Source: Lysobacterales bacterium (GTDB lineage Bacteria > Pseudomonadota > Gammaproteobacteria > Xanthomonadales > SZUA-36). Taken from it: 49,045 bases of DNA. The stretch covers positions 1 to 49,045 of the forward strand of contig JABDLD010000048.1 of the NCBI GenBank assembly GCA_013001885.1, given 5' to 3'. Under the pieces are notes generated by a model, which was not told the DNA's origin, made no database searches, and saw nothing but the letters and a program-made list of their open reading frames with translations. Positions 42,163-49,045 of the stretch are shown here, one piece after another (the stretch's first letter is position 1; the number at the start of each line of letters is the position of its first letter). The position numbers were made by a program, and so were the translations under genes.

Positions 42163-44132
42163 TGGGCGATTCGCAGTACAAAATCCAGGAAGAAAGCCTG
42201 ATACGCGCGGACATCGGGGAGTATCTGAAGCGCCATGAAGACAAGGACCTGCTGCGCCTGCTGACCTGCGGCTCTGTCGATGACGGGAAGTCGACCCTGA
42301 TCGGCCGATTGCTCTACGACTGTCACATGATCTACGAGGACCAGCTGGCAAAGGTGGCCAGCGATTCCAAGGTCTGGGGTACGACCGACGACGGTTTTGA
42401 CCCGGCGCTCCTGACGGACGGCCTGCGGGCTGAACGCGAACAGGGCATCACCATCGATGTCGCCTACCGCTATTTTTCCACCGACAAGCGTAAATTCATC
42501 ATTGCCGACTGCCCGGGGCATGAGCAGTACACGCGCAATATGGCGACCGGAGCCTCCACCTGTAATCTTGCCGTCATCCTGATTGACGCGCGATACGGCG
42601 TGATTTCCCAGACCCGGCGGCACAGTTTCATCTGCTCGCTGCTCGGGATCAAGCACGTCGTGGTGGCGGTGAACAAGATGGATCTGATCGACTGGTCGGA
42701 AGACAGCTACGACCGGATCATGCGGGACTACAACTCCTTTGTCGCACGCCTCAACTTCTCCGATATTCACTTCATTCCGATGTCGGCCCTGCGGGGCGAC
42801 AACGTCGTTGAGCGAAGCCGGAATTTATCGTGGTACGACGGCCCAACGCTTTTGAGCCACCTCGAGAGCCTGAATATTTCCACTGACCGCAACCTGATCG
42901 ACATGCGGCTGCCGATCCAGTACGTGCTGCGTCCGAACCTGGATTTTCGCGGCTACAGCGGCACGCTGGCGTCGGGCGTGCTGCGCACAGGTGACCGGGT
43001 CGCCAGCTTGCCGTCCCGCCAGCAATCGAGGGTAAAGAAAATCTACGGGCCCGACGGGGAGATTGAAGAGGCTTTCTCTCCCATGGCCATTACGGTAAGC
43101 CTGGAAGACGAGATCGACGTTTCGCGCGGCAACATGCTGGTTCCGGTGAACAACCTGCCACACGTTGGGAACGAGTTCGAGGCCATGGTGGTATGGATGC
43201 ATGAAAACGCCGCCACGGAAGGCACCAGTTACCTGGTGAAACACAGTTGCAGCATGGTTCCGGGAGTGTTATCCCGGGTTCGGTACAAGGTCGATGTCAA
43301 TACGATGCAGCGCGATAAAGGCGATCAGAAAGATGATGCAGAAATCGATTCGTTGAATCTTAATGAGATCGGCCGTTGCCATCTTACGCTGCACCGGCCG
43401 ATCGCTTTTGACCCCTACGACCGCAATCGCGCCACCGGTGCTTTCATCATCGTTGACCGCCTGACCAACGTGACGGTCGGCGCCGGCATGATCGTCGACA
43501 GGATTGTTTCACGTTCCGGCCGCAAGCCGGCTCCGGTCAGTCAGAATATTCAGCGCTCAGGGAGCCTGGTAAGCGCGGCCGAGCGCCGCGCCCTGATGGG
43601 CCAGCGCGGCGTGACGGTCTGGCTTACCGGTTTGAGCGCTTCCGGCAAATCAACCATTGCCCGGCAACTGGAAAAACAGCTGGTCGATCTGGGCCGGCCC
43701 TGCTACATCCTGGACGGCGACAACGTACGCCACGGATTGAACCGGGACCTCGGTTTTTCGATGGAGGACCGGCAGGAGAATATTCGCCGCATTGCCGAGG
43801 TGGCTGCGCTGATGAACGACGCCGGCGTCATTGTCATTACCGCGTTCATCTCGCCTTACCGCCAGGACCGGCAGTCTGCGCGCGAAGTCATCGGTGACCA
43901 GGCGTTCATCGAAGCGTTTGTGGATACACCACTGGAGGTCTGCGAGCAACGCGATCCGAAGGGCCTCTACAAAAAAGCCAGGGCCGGCGAAATCCGGCAG
44001 TTTACCGGCGTCAGCGACGTTTACGAGCCGCCATTGAATGCGGAAATAACGCTGCCGACCGCCACGATTTCACCCGCCGAGGCAGCAGACAGGATTATTG
44101 AAGACCTCGGGGAACGGGGGGTGACCGGCTGA
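42162..44132 (+). CDS. cysNC: Sulfate adenylyltransferase subunit 1 fused to APS kinase
   Basis: A 656-residue bifunctional enzyme. Residues about 1-450 are the CysN GTPase: P-loop with K43 in [16 protein letters not shown], and N-K-M-D. Residues about 460-656 are APS kinase (CysC): P-loop G-L-S-A-S-G-K-S-T at 490-498, [10 protein letters not shown], and [14 protein letters not shown]. It uses GTP hydrolysis to drive sulfate adenylylation and then phosphorylates APS to PAPS. Fusion of the two is common in bacteria. It begins inside the cysD stop and its own stop overlaps the next gene (TGATG). Confidence 0.96.
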   Translation: MGDSQYKIQEESLIRADIGEYLKRHEDKDLLRLLTCGSVDDGKSTLIGRLLYDCHMIYEDQLAKVASDSKVWGTTDDGFDPALLTDGLRAEREQGITIDVAYRYFSTDKRKFIIADCPGHEQYTRNMATGASTCNLAVILIDARYGVISQTRRHSFICSLLGIKHVVVAVNKMDLIDWSEDSYDRIMRDYNSFVARLNFSDIHFIPMSALRGDNVVERSRNLSWYDGPTLLSHLESLNISTDRNLIDMRLPIQYVLRPNLDFRGYSGTLASGVLRTGDRVASLPSRQQSRVKKIYGPDGEIEEAFSPMAITVSLEDEIDVSRGNMLVPVNNLPHVGNEFEAMVVWMHENAATEGTSYLVKHSCSMVPGVLSRVRYKVDVNTMQRDKGDQKDDAEIDSLNLNEIGRCHLTLHRPIAFDPYDRNRATGAFIIVDRLTNVTVGAGMIVDRIVSRSGRKPAPVSQNIQRSGSLVSAAERRALMGQRGVTVWLTGLSASGKSTIARQLEKQLVDLGRPCYILDGDNVRHGLNRDLGFSMEDRQENIRRIAEVAALMNDAGVIVITAFISPYRQDRQSAREVIGDQAFIEAFVDTPLEVCEQRDPKGLYKKARAGEIRQFTGVSDVYEPPLNAEITLPTATISPAEAADRIIEDLGERGVTG

Positions 44133-45112
44133 TGCGCGTGATCGACGTCATCACTCCGGCGGATCACCTGGATACCGTCCTGTCGATAGCCGAGAAGCAC
44201 TGCAAGGACCACTGGGTGGATGGCGGATATGATGACGGCCGGCAGACGGTGCACCTGCTGGTGCCGGCGGGCAGCACCCAGAAAGTGCTGGACAGTCTGC
44301 AGACCTTTCTGGGCAGCACCGAAAAGTCCAGGATCGTGGTCTCAACGGTCGAAGCCACCTTGCCGGCCATCGAAGAGGAGGTTTCCGAGATAAATTCACG
44401 CACCAAGGGCATCGCTTCCTCCCGCGAAGAGCTGCTGGGCGAGATGGAAAAGAGTTCCAAGATCGACCTCAATTTTCTGATCCTGGTTTTTCTGTCCACG
44501 ATCGTTGCCGCCGTCGGTTTGATCAAGGACAACGTTGCCGTGGTGATCGGAGCGATGGTGATCGCGCCCCTGCTGGGCCCCAATCTCTCGCTGGCGCTGG
44601 GTACGGCCCTGGGTGAGAAGCACCTGATGTGGCGGTCGGTTAAAACCAATCTCGCCGGGCTGGGCCTGACGCTCGTGCTGGCGTTGCTGATCGGGTTTCT
44701 CTGGCCGGTCGACATCAGCAGTCCCGAATTGATGGCCCGGACCGACGTCGGCCTGGACTCGGTGGCGCTTGCGCTGGCCTCCGGCGCGGCAGGCGTCCTG
44801 TCGATCACGACCGGGCTGTCCAGTGTTCTGGTGGGGGTGATGGTGGCGGTCGCGTTGATGCCGCCGGCCGTTACGCTGGGGATTATGCTCTCCAGCGGTC
44901 AGCCGTCTCTCGCATTCGGCGCCGCGTTGTTGCTCGCGGTAAACGTCGTTTGCCTGAATTTCGCGGCCAATATTGTTTTTTACGCCAAGGGCGTGGGCCC
45001 GCGCACCTGGCGCGAAAAGAAACAGGCGCGAAATTCTGTTTTCCTGTCCATCGCGTTCTGGTCCAGCCTGCTGGTGATCCTGATGCTGCTGATTTTCCGG
45101 CAGCAAGTGTGA
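44132..45112 (+). CDS. TIGR00341/DUF389 family membrane protein
   Basis: A 326-residue protein. The first 105 residues are soluble and begin M-R-V-I-D-V-I-T-P. The rest has about six membrane segments, with the family's I-G-A-M-V-I-A-P-L-L-G-P-N and V-A-L-M-P-P-A-V-T-L-G. DUF389 proteins are widespread and of unknown function; transport has been suggested. The ATG overlaps the cysNC stop (TGATG), so this gene is translated with the sulfate-activation enzymes. A role in moving sulfate or a sulfated product would fit but is inference. Length is normal for TIGR00341. Confidence 0.9.
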   Translation: MRVIDVITPADHLDTVLSIAEKHCKDHWVDGGYDDGRQTVHLLVPAGSTQKVLDSLQTFLGSTEKSRIVVSTVEATLPAIEEEVSEINSRTKGIASSREELLGEMEKSSKIDLNFLILVFLSTIVAAVGLIKDNVAVVIGAMVIAPLLGPNLSLALGTALGEKHLMWRSVKTNLAGLGLTLVLALLIGFLWPVDISSPELMARTDVGLDSVALALASGAAGVLSITTGLSSVLVGVMVAVALMPPAVTLGIMLSSGQPSLAFGAALLLAVNVVCLNFAANIVFYAKGVGPRTWREKKQARNSVFLSIAFWSSLLVILMLLIFRQQV

Positions 45113-45118
45113 GTCGAA

Positions 45119-46159
45119 ATGACAGGGTTCTTTGCATCCAGGGTCGGCATCATTTTTAAATCCGGTTTGCTCCTGCTCCTGTGTTTGTTCGCCGTACCGG
45201 TGTATGCAACGGAGACCGGCCAAACGACGCCGGTCGAGACCGGATCCGATGAAGACGGGGAGAAGGACTCCTTGCTCGATGCGCACAAGGAATACGTGGA
45301 TACCGGTGTGCAGCGAGCATCGCTCTGGGTGGATGGTTTTTTTGCGGACGACAACTACCAGGCCGAGGCCGCGTACAGCCAGGTCAGGATCCGGCCGGAG
45401 TTTTATTACCGCAGGGAGCAAGGCGTAAAGGGAAGATTCAAGTTCAGGGCCCGTTTTAACCTGCCGAACCTGGGCCGGCGCGTCAGCCTGATCGCCGGCG
45501 CCGACGATGAAGACGGCCGCTTTGACGAATCGTCCGATGATGCGGCGGATGACGGAGTCATTGGCCTGCAGTTTTTCTTTAAAGAATCATCCCGCTGGAA
45601 CGCCAGCATCAGCACTGGCATCAAATTCAACGAGTTCGCGGCTTTTTTCGGACCCAGGGTGAGGTTCGAGGACGTCCTGGGCGAGAAGGGTTCCTACCGG
45701 TTCACCCAGACACTGCGCTGGCTGACCAACAACAGTTGGCAGATCAACACGCGGCTCGACCTCAACCGGATCATCAACGACACCTGGTTCTTCCGCCAGA
45801 CCTTCGACGGCCGCTGGCGGGGTGAAAGGGCGGAAGAGGAAGGTTACCGCACCCAGATCAGTAGCTACCTGACCCAACGCCTGGGCGAGCAAAGCGGGCT
45901 GCAATACGAATTCTCGACCATTTTTAACACGCGCCCGGATACCCATGTCGACGAATACCGCCTGGCTTTGCGCTATCGAAAGCGCACCGCCCGTGAATGG
46001 CTGTACTACGAGATCGTTCCGCAGGTGTCGTTCGAAGACGAATTTGATTTCAAATTCAATCCCGGGATCCGCTTGCGAGTGGAGCTGTTTTATGGTGGAA
46101 AAGGCGCGAGAAAATACTGGCGCCGCGAGTCCGAGGACACTGAGGATTTCCGCTGGTAG
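45119..46159 (+). CDS. Predicted outer-membrane beta-barrel protein, unknown
   Basis: A 346-residue protein with a signal peptide (hydrophobic residues 12-28, ending VYATE). The mature part shows alternating polar and hydrophobic residues, aromatic-rich strands (R-P-E-F-Y-Y-R-R-E, W-L-Y-Y-E-I-V-P-Q-V) and the terminal phenylalanine-tryptophan (D-F-R-W), all typical of outer-membrane barrels. An acidic, low-complexity stretch lies around residue 120-145. It starts 7 bases after the DUF389 stop, so it is probably the last gene of the cysD run. No family is recognised. A porin or structural role is the natural guess. Confidence 0.72.
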   Translation: MTGFFASRVGIIFKSGLLLLLCLFAVPVYATETGQTTPVETGSDEDGEKDSLLDAHKEYVDTGVQRASLWVDGFFADDNYQAEAAYSQVRIRPEFYYRREQGVKGRFKFRARFNLPNLGRRVSLIAGADDEDGRFDESSDDAADDGVIGLQFFFKESSRWNASISTGIKFNEFAAFFGPRVRFEDVLGEKGSYRFTQTLRWLTNNSWQINTRLDLNRIINDTWFFRQTFDGRWRGERAEEEGYRTQISSYLTQRLGEQSGLQYEFSTIFNTRPDTHVDEYRLALRYRKRTAREWLYYEIVPQVSFEDEFDFKFNPGIRLRVELFYGGKGARKYWRRESEDTEDFRW

Positions 46160-46179
46160 GCGAACGTATGCAGTTCAGA

Positions 46180-47385
46180 TTAGAGCAGTAACTCGATCCA
46201 ATGCTTCACCGGCAGTTCGGTCCCGCTTTGTAAGTGCATCAGGCAGCCGATGTTGGCCGTGGCGATCAGCGCCGGTTTTTCCCGTTCCAGGCAAGCCAGT
46301 TTTCGGTTCAATAACTGCCGCGAGATGTCTTTTTGCAAAATTGAATAACTGCCAGCCGAGCCGCAGCACAAATGGGAATCGGACACGATTGCCAGTTCGA
46401 ACCCGAGGTGGCGGAGCAGGGCCTCTACTTTACCGCCGCTTTTCAAACCGTGCTGCAGCGTGCAGGGCGAATGGAAAGCAACCAGGCCACAGCTATCCCG
46501 CTGCGAAGCCAGGCACTCGGGGTCCTGGTTCGCCAGGAATGACGAGATGTCACCGGTAACCGACGCTATTCGCTCGGCCTTCCCGGCATACTCCGGATCG
46601 TGATGCATGATGCGGTCATAATCCATCACGGTGGGTGCGCACCCGCTTGCGGTAATCAACAGCGCCTCCACCCCGGCTTCGATTTGCGGCCACCACCGAT
46701 CAATATTGGCGCGGATCGTGTTTTCGGTTTGATCCTCGCGCGACAGGTGATGGCTCAGTGCGCCGCAGCATCCCGGGGCCGGCAAAGCCTGTATGCCGAT
46801 TCGGTCCAGCACGCGGGCGGCGGCCAGGTTGATCCGCGGCGCCGCCACCGATTGAGCACAGCCTTCGAGCAGCAAAACCTTGCGTGCATGGTCCGTCGAC
46901 GGCCAGGCCGAGCGTTGCCGCTCTACAGCGGGGATTCCTTTTTTTAGTGAAGCCGGAAGCAGCGGACGGGCGAAATTGGCTAATCCAAGCACGCTTCGGA
47001 AGCGGTTTGGCCGGGGCAAAATCTGCAGCAGCGCCGTACGCTGAACGCGCTCGGTCCACGGGCGTTCGATGCGTTTCTCAATTACCGCCCGGCCAATCTC
47101 GAGCAGGCGGTTGTACTGTACGCCGGAGGGGCAGGTTGTTTCGCAGGCCCGGCAGGTCAGGCAGCGGTCGAGATGCACCTGGGTTTCGCGGCTGGCCGTA
47201 TTTTTTTCCAGCAGTTCCTTGATCAGGTAGATTCGCCCGCGCGGGCCGTCCCGTTCGTCGCCGAGCAACTCGTAGGTCGGGCAGGTCGCGTTACAGAAGC
47301 CGCAGTGCACGCAGGACCTGAGTATGGCCTCGGCCTCGCGTCCGTCGGCTGTCTGTTTGAATGATTCTCGGAGGAAAGTCTGCAT
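46180..47385 (-). CDS. glcF: Glycolate oxidase iron-sulfur subunit
   Basis: A 401-residue protein. Two 4Fe-4S ferredoxin-type clusters are visible: C25, C28, C31, C35 and C75, C78, C81, C85. Two C-C-G motifs (P-G-C-C-G-A and H-L-C-C-G-S) follow, as in GlcF and related heterodisulfide-type subunits. It passes electrons from GlcD/GlcE to the respiratory chain during oxidation of glycolate to glyoxylate. The ATG shares one base with the glcE stop (TAATG), so translation is coupled. Length matches E. coli GlcF (407). Convergent with the outer-membrane protein gene. Confidence 0.94.
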   Translation of the reverse strand: MQTFLRESFKQTADGREAEAILRSCVHCGFCNATCPTYELLGDERDGPRGRIYLIKELLEKNTASRETQVHLDRCLTCRACETTCPSGVQYNRLLEIGRAVIEKRIERPWTERVQRTALLQILPRPNRFRSVLGLANFARPLLPASLKKGIPAVERQRSAWPSTDHARKVLLLEGCAQSVAAPRINLAAARVLDRIGIQALPAPGCCGALSHHLSREDQTENTIRANIDRWWPQIEAGVEALLITASGCAPTVMDYDRIMHHDPEYAGKAERIASVTGDISSFLANQDPECLASQRDSCGLVAFHSPCTLQHGLKSGGKVEALLRHLGFELAIVSDSHLCCGSAGSYSILQKDISRQLLNRKLACLEREKPALIATANIGCLMHLQSGTELPVKHWIELLL

Positions 47386-48437
47386 TACCAGTCGGGACTC
47401 ATTCGGTGCGGGTTGAAAATGGCGTTCGGGTCAAGTGCCTGCTTGATTTTCTTCTGCATGTTATTGAGCGCATCCGGCAGCGGGTGAAAACGCCGCACTT
47501 CACCGGATCCTCGAAACAGGGTGGCGTGGCCGCCCGCCAGTGCAGCCCGTTCACGAATTTCGTCCTCGGCCATGGAATTACGGTACCAGCGTTGCGCGCC
47601 ACCCCAGTCCACCAGGCATTCGCCGGCCAGGTCCAGCGGCGCAGTGGCCGGAGGCAGCGACAGGCGCCAGAGTGTTTCCGACCCGGTAAAGAATGCCGTC
47701 TGGTGTTCCCTCAATTCCTGCCACGAGCCGTCCGCCTCAAGATCACGGTCGGCGCCCAGGCGCCGCGCCGCCCTTTCCGTTTCCGATTCTGTGCCGGACA
47801 GTCGAACCCGCAGTTTTTCTTGCCACCAGAAAGCGCCTGACAAAGGCAACGGCTGAGCTGACCATTCGTTGACGCGGCGAATGGCTTCGGCCTGACTGCA
47901 GTCGAACTGCAGGGTCCGTTCGCGGGCTGGAACCGGTAACACCTTGAACGAGGTCTCCAGCAAAACACCCAGGGTGCCCAGCGAGCCGGCCATCAGGCGG
48001 GACATGTCGTAACCCGCCACGTTCTTCATCACCTGGCCGCCGTAATGTACGACTTCTCCCAGGCCATTGAGCAGTTTCACGCCCAGCAGGTAGTCGCGCA
48101 GGCTGCCGGCCCACGGCCGCCGCGGACCCGAAAACCCGCAGGCAACTGTGCCGCCGATGGTTGCCTGGTCACCGAAGGCGGGCGGCTCAAAAGGCAGGTG
48201 CTGCCCGTTTTCCCGCAGTATCGACCGGATTTCCGACAGCAGGCTGCCGGCCCGGCAGGTGATGACCAATTCGCCCGGATCGTACTCCACCACACCGCTG
48301 TGCGCGGAAACGTCCAGTGGATCCCCTTGTGCGGGATAGCCGTAAAAAGCTTTGCTGTCTCCGCCTTTTATCTGCAGCGGCCGGTTTCCCTGTATTGCTT
48401 TCCGGACGCTTTCTGCAATGAAATTTTGCCGGTCCAC
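47385..48437 (-). CDS. glcE: Glycolate oxidase FAD-binding subunit
   Basis: A 350-residue FAD-binding protein of the FAD_binding_4 fold: P-P-A-F-G-D-Q-A-T-I-G-G-T-V-A-C-G-F-S-G-P, and L-G-E-V-V-H-Y-G-G-Q-V-M-K-N-V-A-G-Y-D. It is a subunit of glycolate oxidase with GlcD and GlcF. GTG 48437 is chosen because GAGG lies eight bases before it; a TTG at 48443 overlaps the glcD stop but has almost no spacing to that site. Length fits GlcE (350). It abuts glcD upstream and overlaps glcF downstream. Confidence 0.93.
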   Translation of the reverse strand: MDRQNFIAESVRKAIQGNRPLQIKGGDSKAFYGYPAQGDPLDVSAHSGVVEYDPGELVITCRAGSLLSEIRSILRENGQHLPFEPPAFGDQATIGGTVACGFSGPRRPWAGSLRDYLLGVKLLNGLGEVVHYGGQVMKNVAGYDMSRLMAGSLGTLGVLLETSFKVLPVPARERTLQFDCSQAEAIRRVNEWSAQPLPLSGAFWWQEKLRVRLSGTESETERAARRLGADRDLEADGSWQELREHQTAFFTGSETLWRLSLPPATAPLDLAGECLVDWGGAQRWYRNSMAEDEIRERAALAGGHATLFRGSGEVRRFHPLPDALNNMQKKIKQALDPNAIFNPHRMSPDW

Positions 48438-48439
48438 GT

Positions 48440-49045
48440 TCAAAACCTCGGCAGGTCGGGAAAGGGCAGGTTGCCGCCGTGCACATGCATGGCCCCGAGT
48501 TCGGCGCAGCGGTGCAGCGTGGGGACCGCTTTGCCGGGGTTGAGCAGGCCGGCCGGGTCGAACGCAGCTTTCAATGCGTGGAACTGTTCCAGTTCGGCCG
48601 GGGAAAACTGTTCACACATCGAGTCGATTTTCTCCATTCCCACTCCGTGTTCACCGGTCACCGTTCCGCCGGCCTTGATGCACATGCTGAGGATTTCGGC
48701 GCCAAGGCTTTCGGCCTGCTGCAGTTCACCTTCACGATTGGCGTCGTAAAGAATCAGCGGATGCAGGTTGCCGTCGCCGGCATGAAACACGTTGGCGACC
48801 GGCAGGCCGTAACGCTGCGACGCAGCATCAATAGCCGCCAGAACGTTCGGCAACTCCCGGCGCGGTATGGTGCCGTCCATGCAGTAGTAGTCCGGGCGGA
48901 TACGCCCAACCGCGGGAAAGGCGTTTTTTCGTCCCGCCCATAAACGCAGTCGTTCAGTCTCTGAACCCGACACGTCCACGGACGTCGCTTCGTGCTCACC
49001 CAAAATGGTTTTGACGGCGGTCATTTGCTCGGCTACTTCCGCCTC
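48440..49045 (-). CDS. glcD: Glycolate oxidase FAD-linked subunit, C-terminal part
   Basis: The last 201 codons of a gene whose start lies beyond the right edge. The frame is open to base 49045. Conserved features are V-F-H-A-G-D-G-N-L-H-P, G-G-T-V-T-G-E-H-G-V-G, and F-D-P-A-G-L-L-N-P-G-K, all of the GlcD/D-lactate dehydrogenase type C-terminal domain. It is the catalytic flavin subunit that oxidises glycolate. The stop lies three bases from the proposed glcE start. The order glcD-glcE-glcF is the usual operon. Confidence 0.94.
   Translation of the reverse strand, partial: EAEVAEQMTAVKTILGEHEATSVDVSGSETERLRLWAGRKNAFPAVGRIRPDYYCMDGTIPRRELPNVLAAIDAASQRYGLPVANVFHAGDGNLHPLILYDANREGELQQAESLGAEILSMCIKAGGTVTGEHGVGMEKIDSMCEQFSPAELEQFHALKAAFDPAGLLNPGKAVPTLHRCAELGAMHVHGGNLPFPDLPRF

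Noticed and set aside
41278-42351. Open frame of about 350 codons antisense to cysD and the start of cysNC
   Set aside because: It crosses two genes of certain identity and shows no homology that I recognise.
44396-45421. Open frame of about 340 codons antisense to the DUF389 gene
   Set aside because: Its translation is a repetitive run of charged and glutamine-rich residues, as expected when a hydrophobic membrane gene is read in reverse.

Overview
The window is a gene-dense stretch of a moderately GC-rich bacterial chromosome. The gene set points to a free-living, aerobic, probably marine gammaproteobacterium. It includes glcDEF, a Mla-type lipid transporter, cysD with a cysN-cysC fusion, RecQ, several exported peptidases of the S9, S41/tricorn and M16 types, a TIGR00341/DUF389 protein and a PGM1-like peptide ligase. 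I cannot fix the family; Woeseiales or a relative would fit but is not demonstrated. I saw no rRNA, tRNA, CRISPR array, insertion sequence, integrase or phage gene.

Layout. 1-355: C-terminus of an S9 peptidase, an intergenic stretch with three copies of a short repeat, and a strong palindrome. 356-6693: a transketolase-like enzyme and an unusual GcvT-SHMT fusion on the plus strand, meeting a convergent class I/II aminotransferase. 6845-15204: a plus-strand run of exported peptidases (prolyl oligopeptidase, tricorn-like S41, M16 lipoprotein), followed by a membrane-anchored propeller protein (15243-16973). 17045-27720: a lipid-oriented neighbourhood with a histidine-rich membrane di-iron hydroxylase, a CDP-alcohol phosphatidyltransferase, a patatin phospholipase, and a tightly coupled minus-strand operon of DUF1329 protein, cyclase-like/ATPase/TPR regulator, radical SAM enzyme and acyl desaturase.

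27848-30127: a decayed ATP-grasp gene overlapping an intact PGM1-type peptide ligase. 30249-32045: recQ. 32042-35578: a four-gene Mla/MCE lipid transport operon on the minus strand (permease with STAS domain, ATPase, MCE protein, auxiliary lipoprotein). 35813-41237: a RetSat/CrtI-like oxidoreductase, a small acidic exported protein, a membrane cyclic-nucleotide-binding-fold protein, a solute-binding protein and a Bcr/CflA-type exporter. 41260-46159: cysD, cysNC, a DUF389 membrane protein and a predicted outer-membrane protein in one tightly packed run. 46180-49045: glcF, glcE and the 3' part of glcD.

The most interesting locus is the transketolase / GcvT-SHMT / aminotransferase group. Its chemistry can be joined on paper into a route from a methyl donor plus glycine to serine, hydroxypyruvate and a ketose, but this is inference. 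Second is the DUF1329 / pseudo-cyclase ATPase / radical SAM / desaturase operon, whose genes overlap or nearly abut and which looks like a regulated lipid-modification unit.
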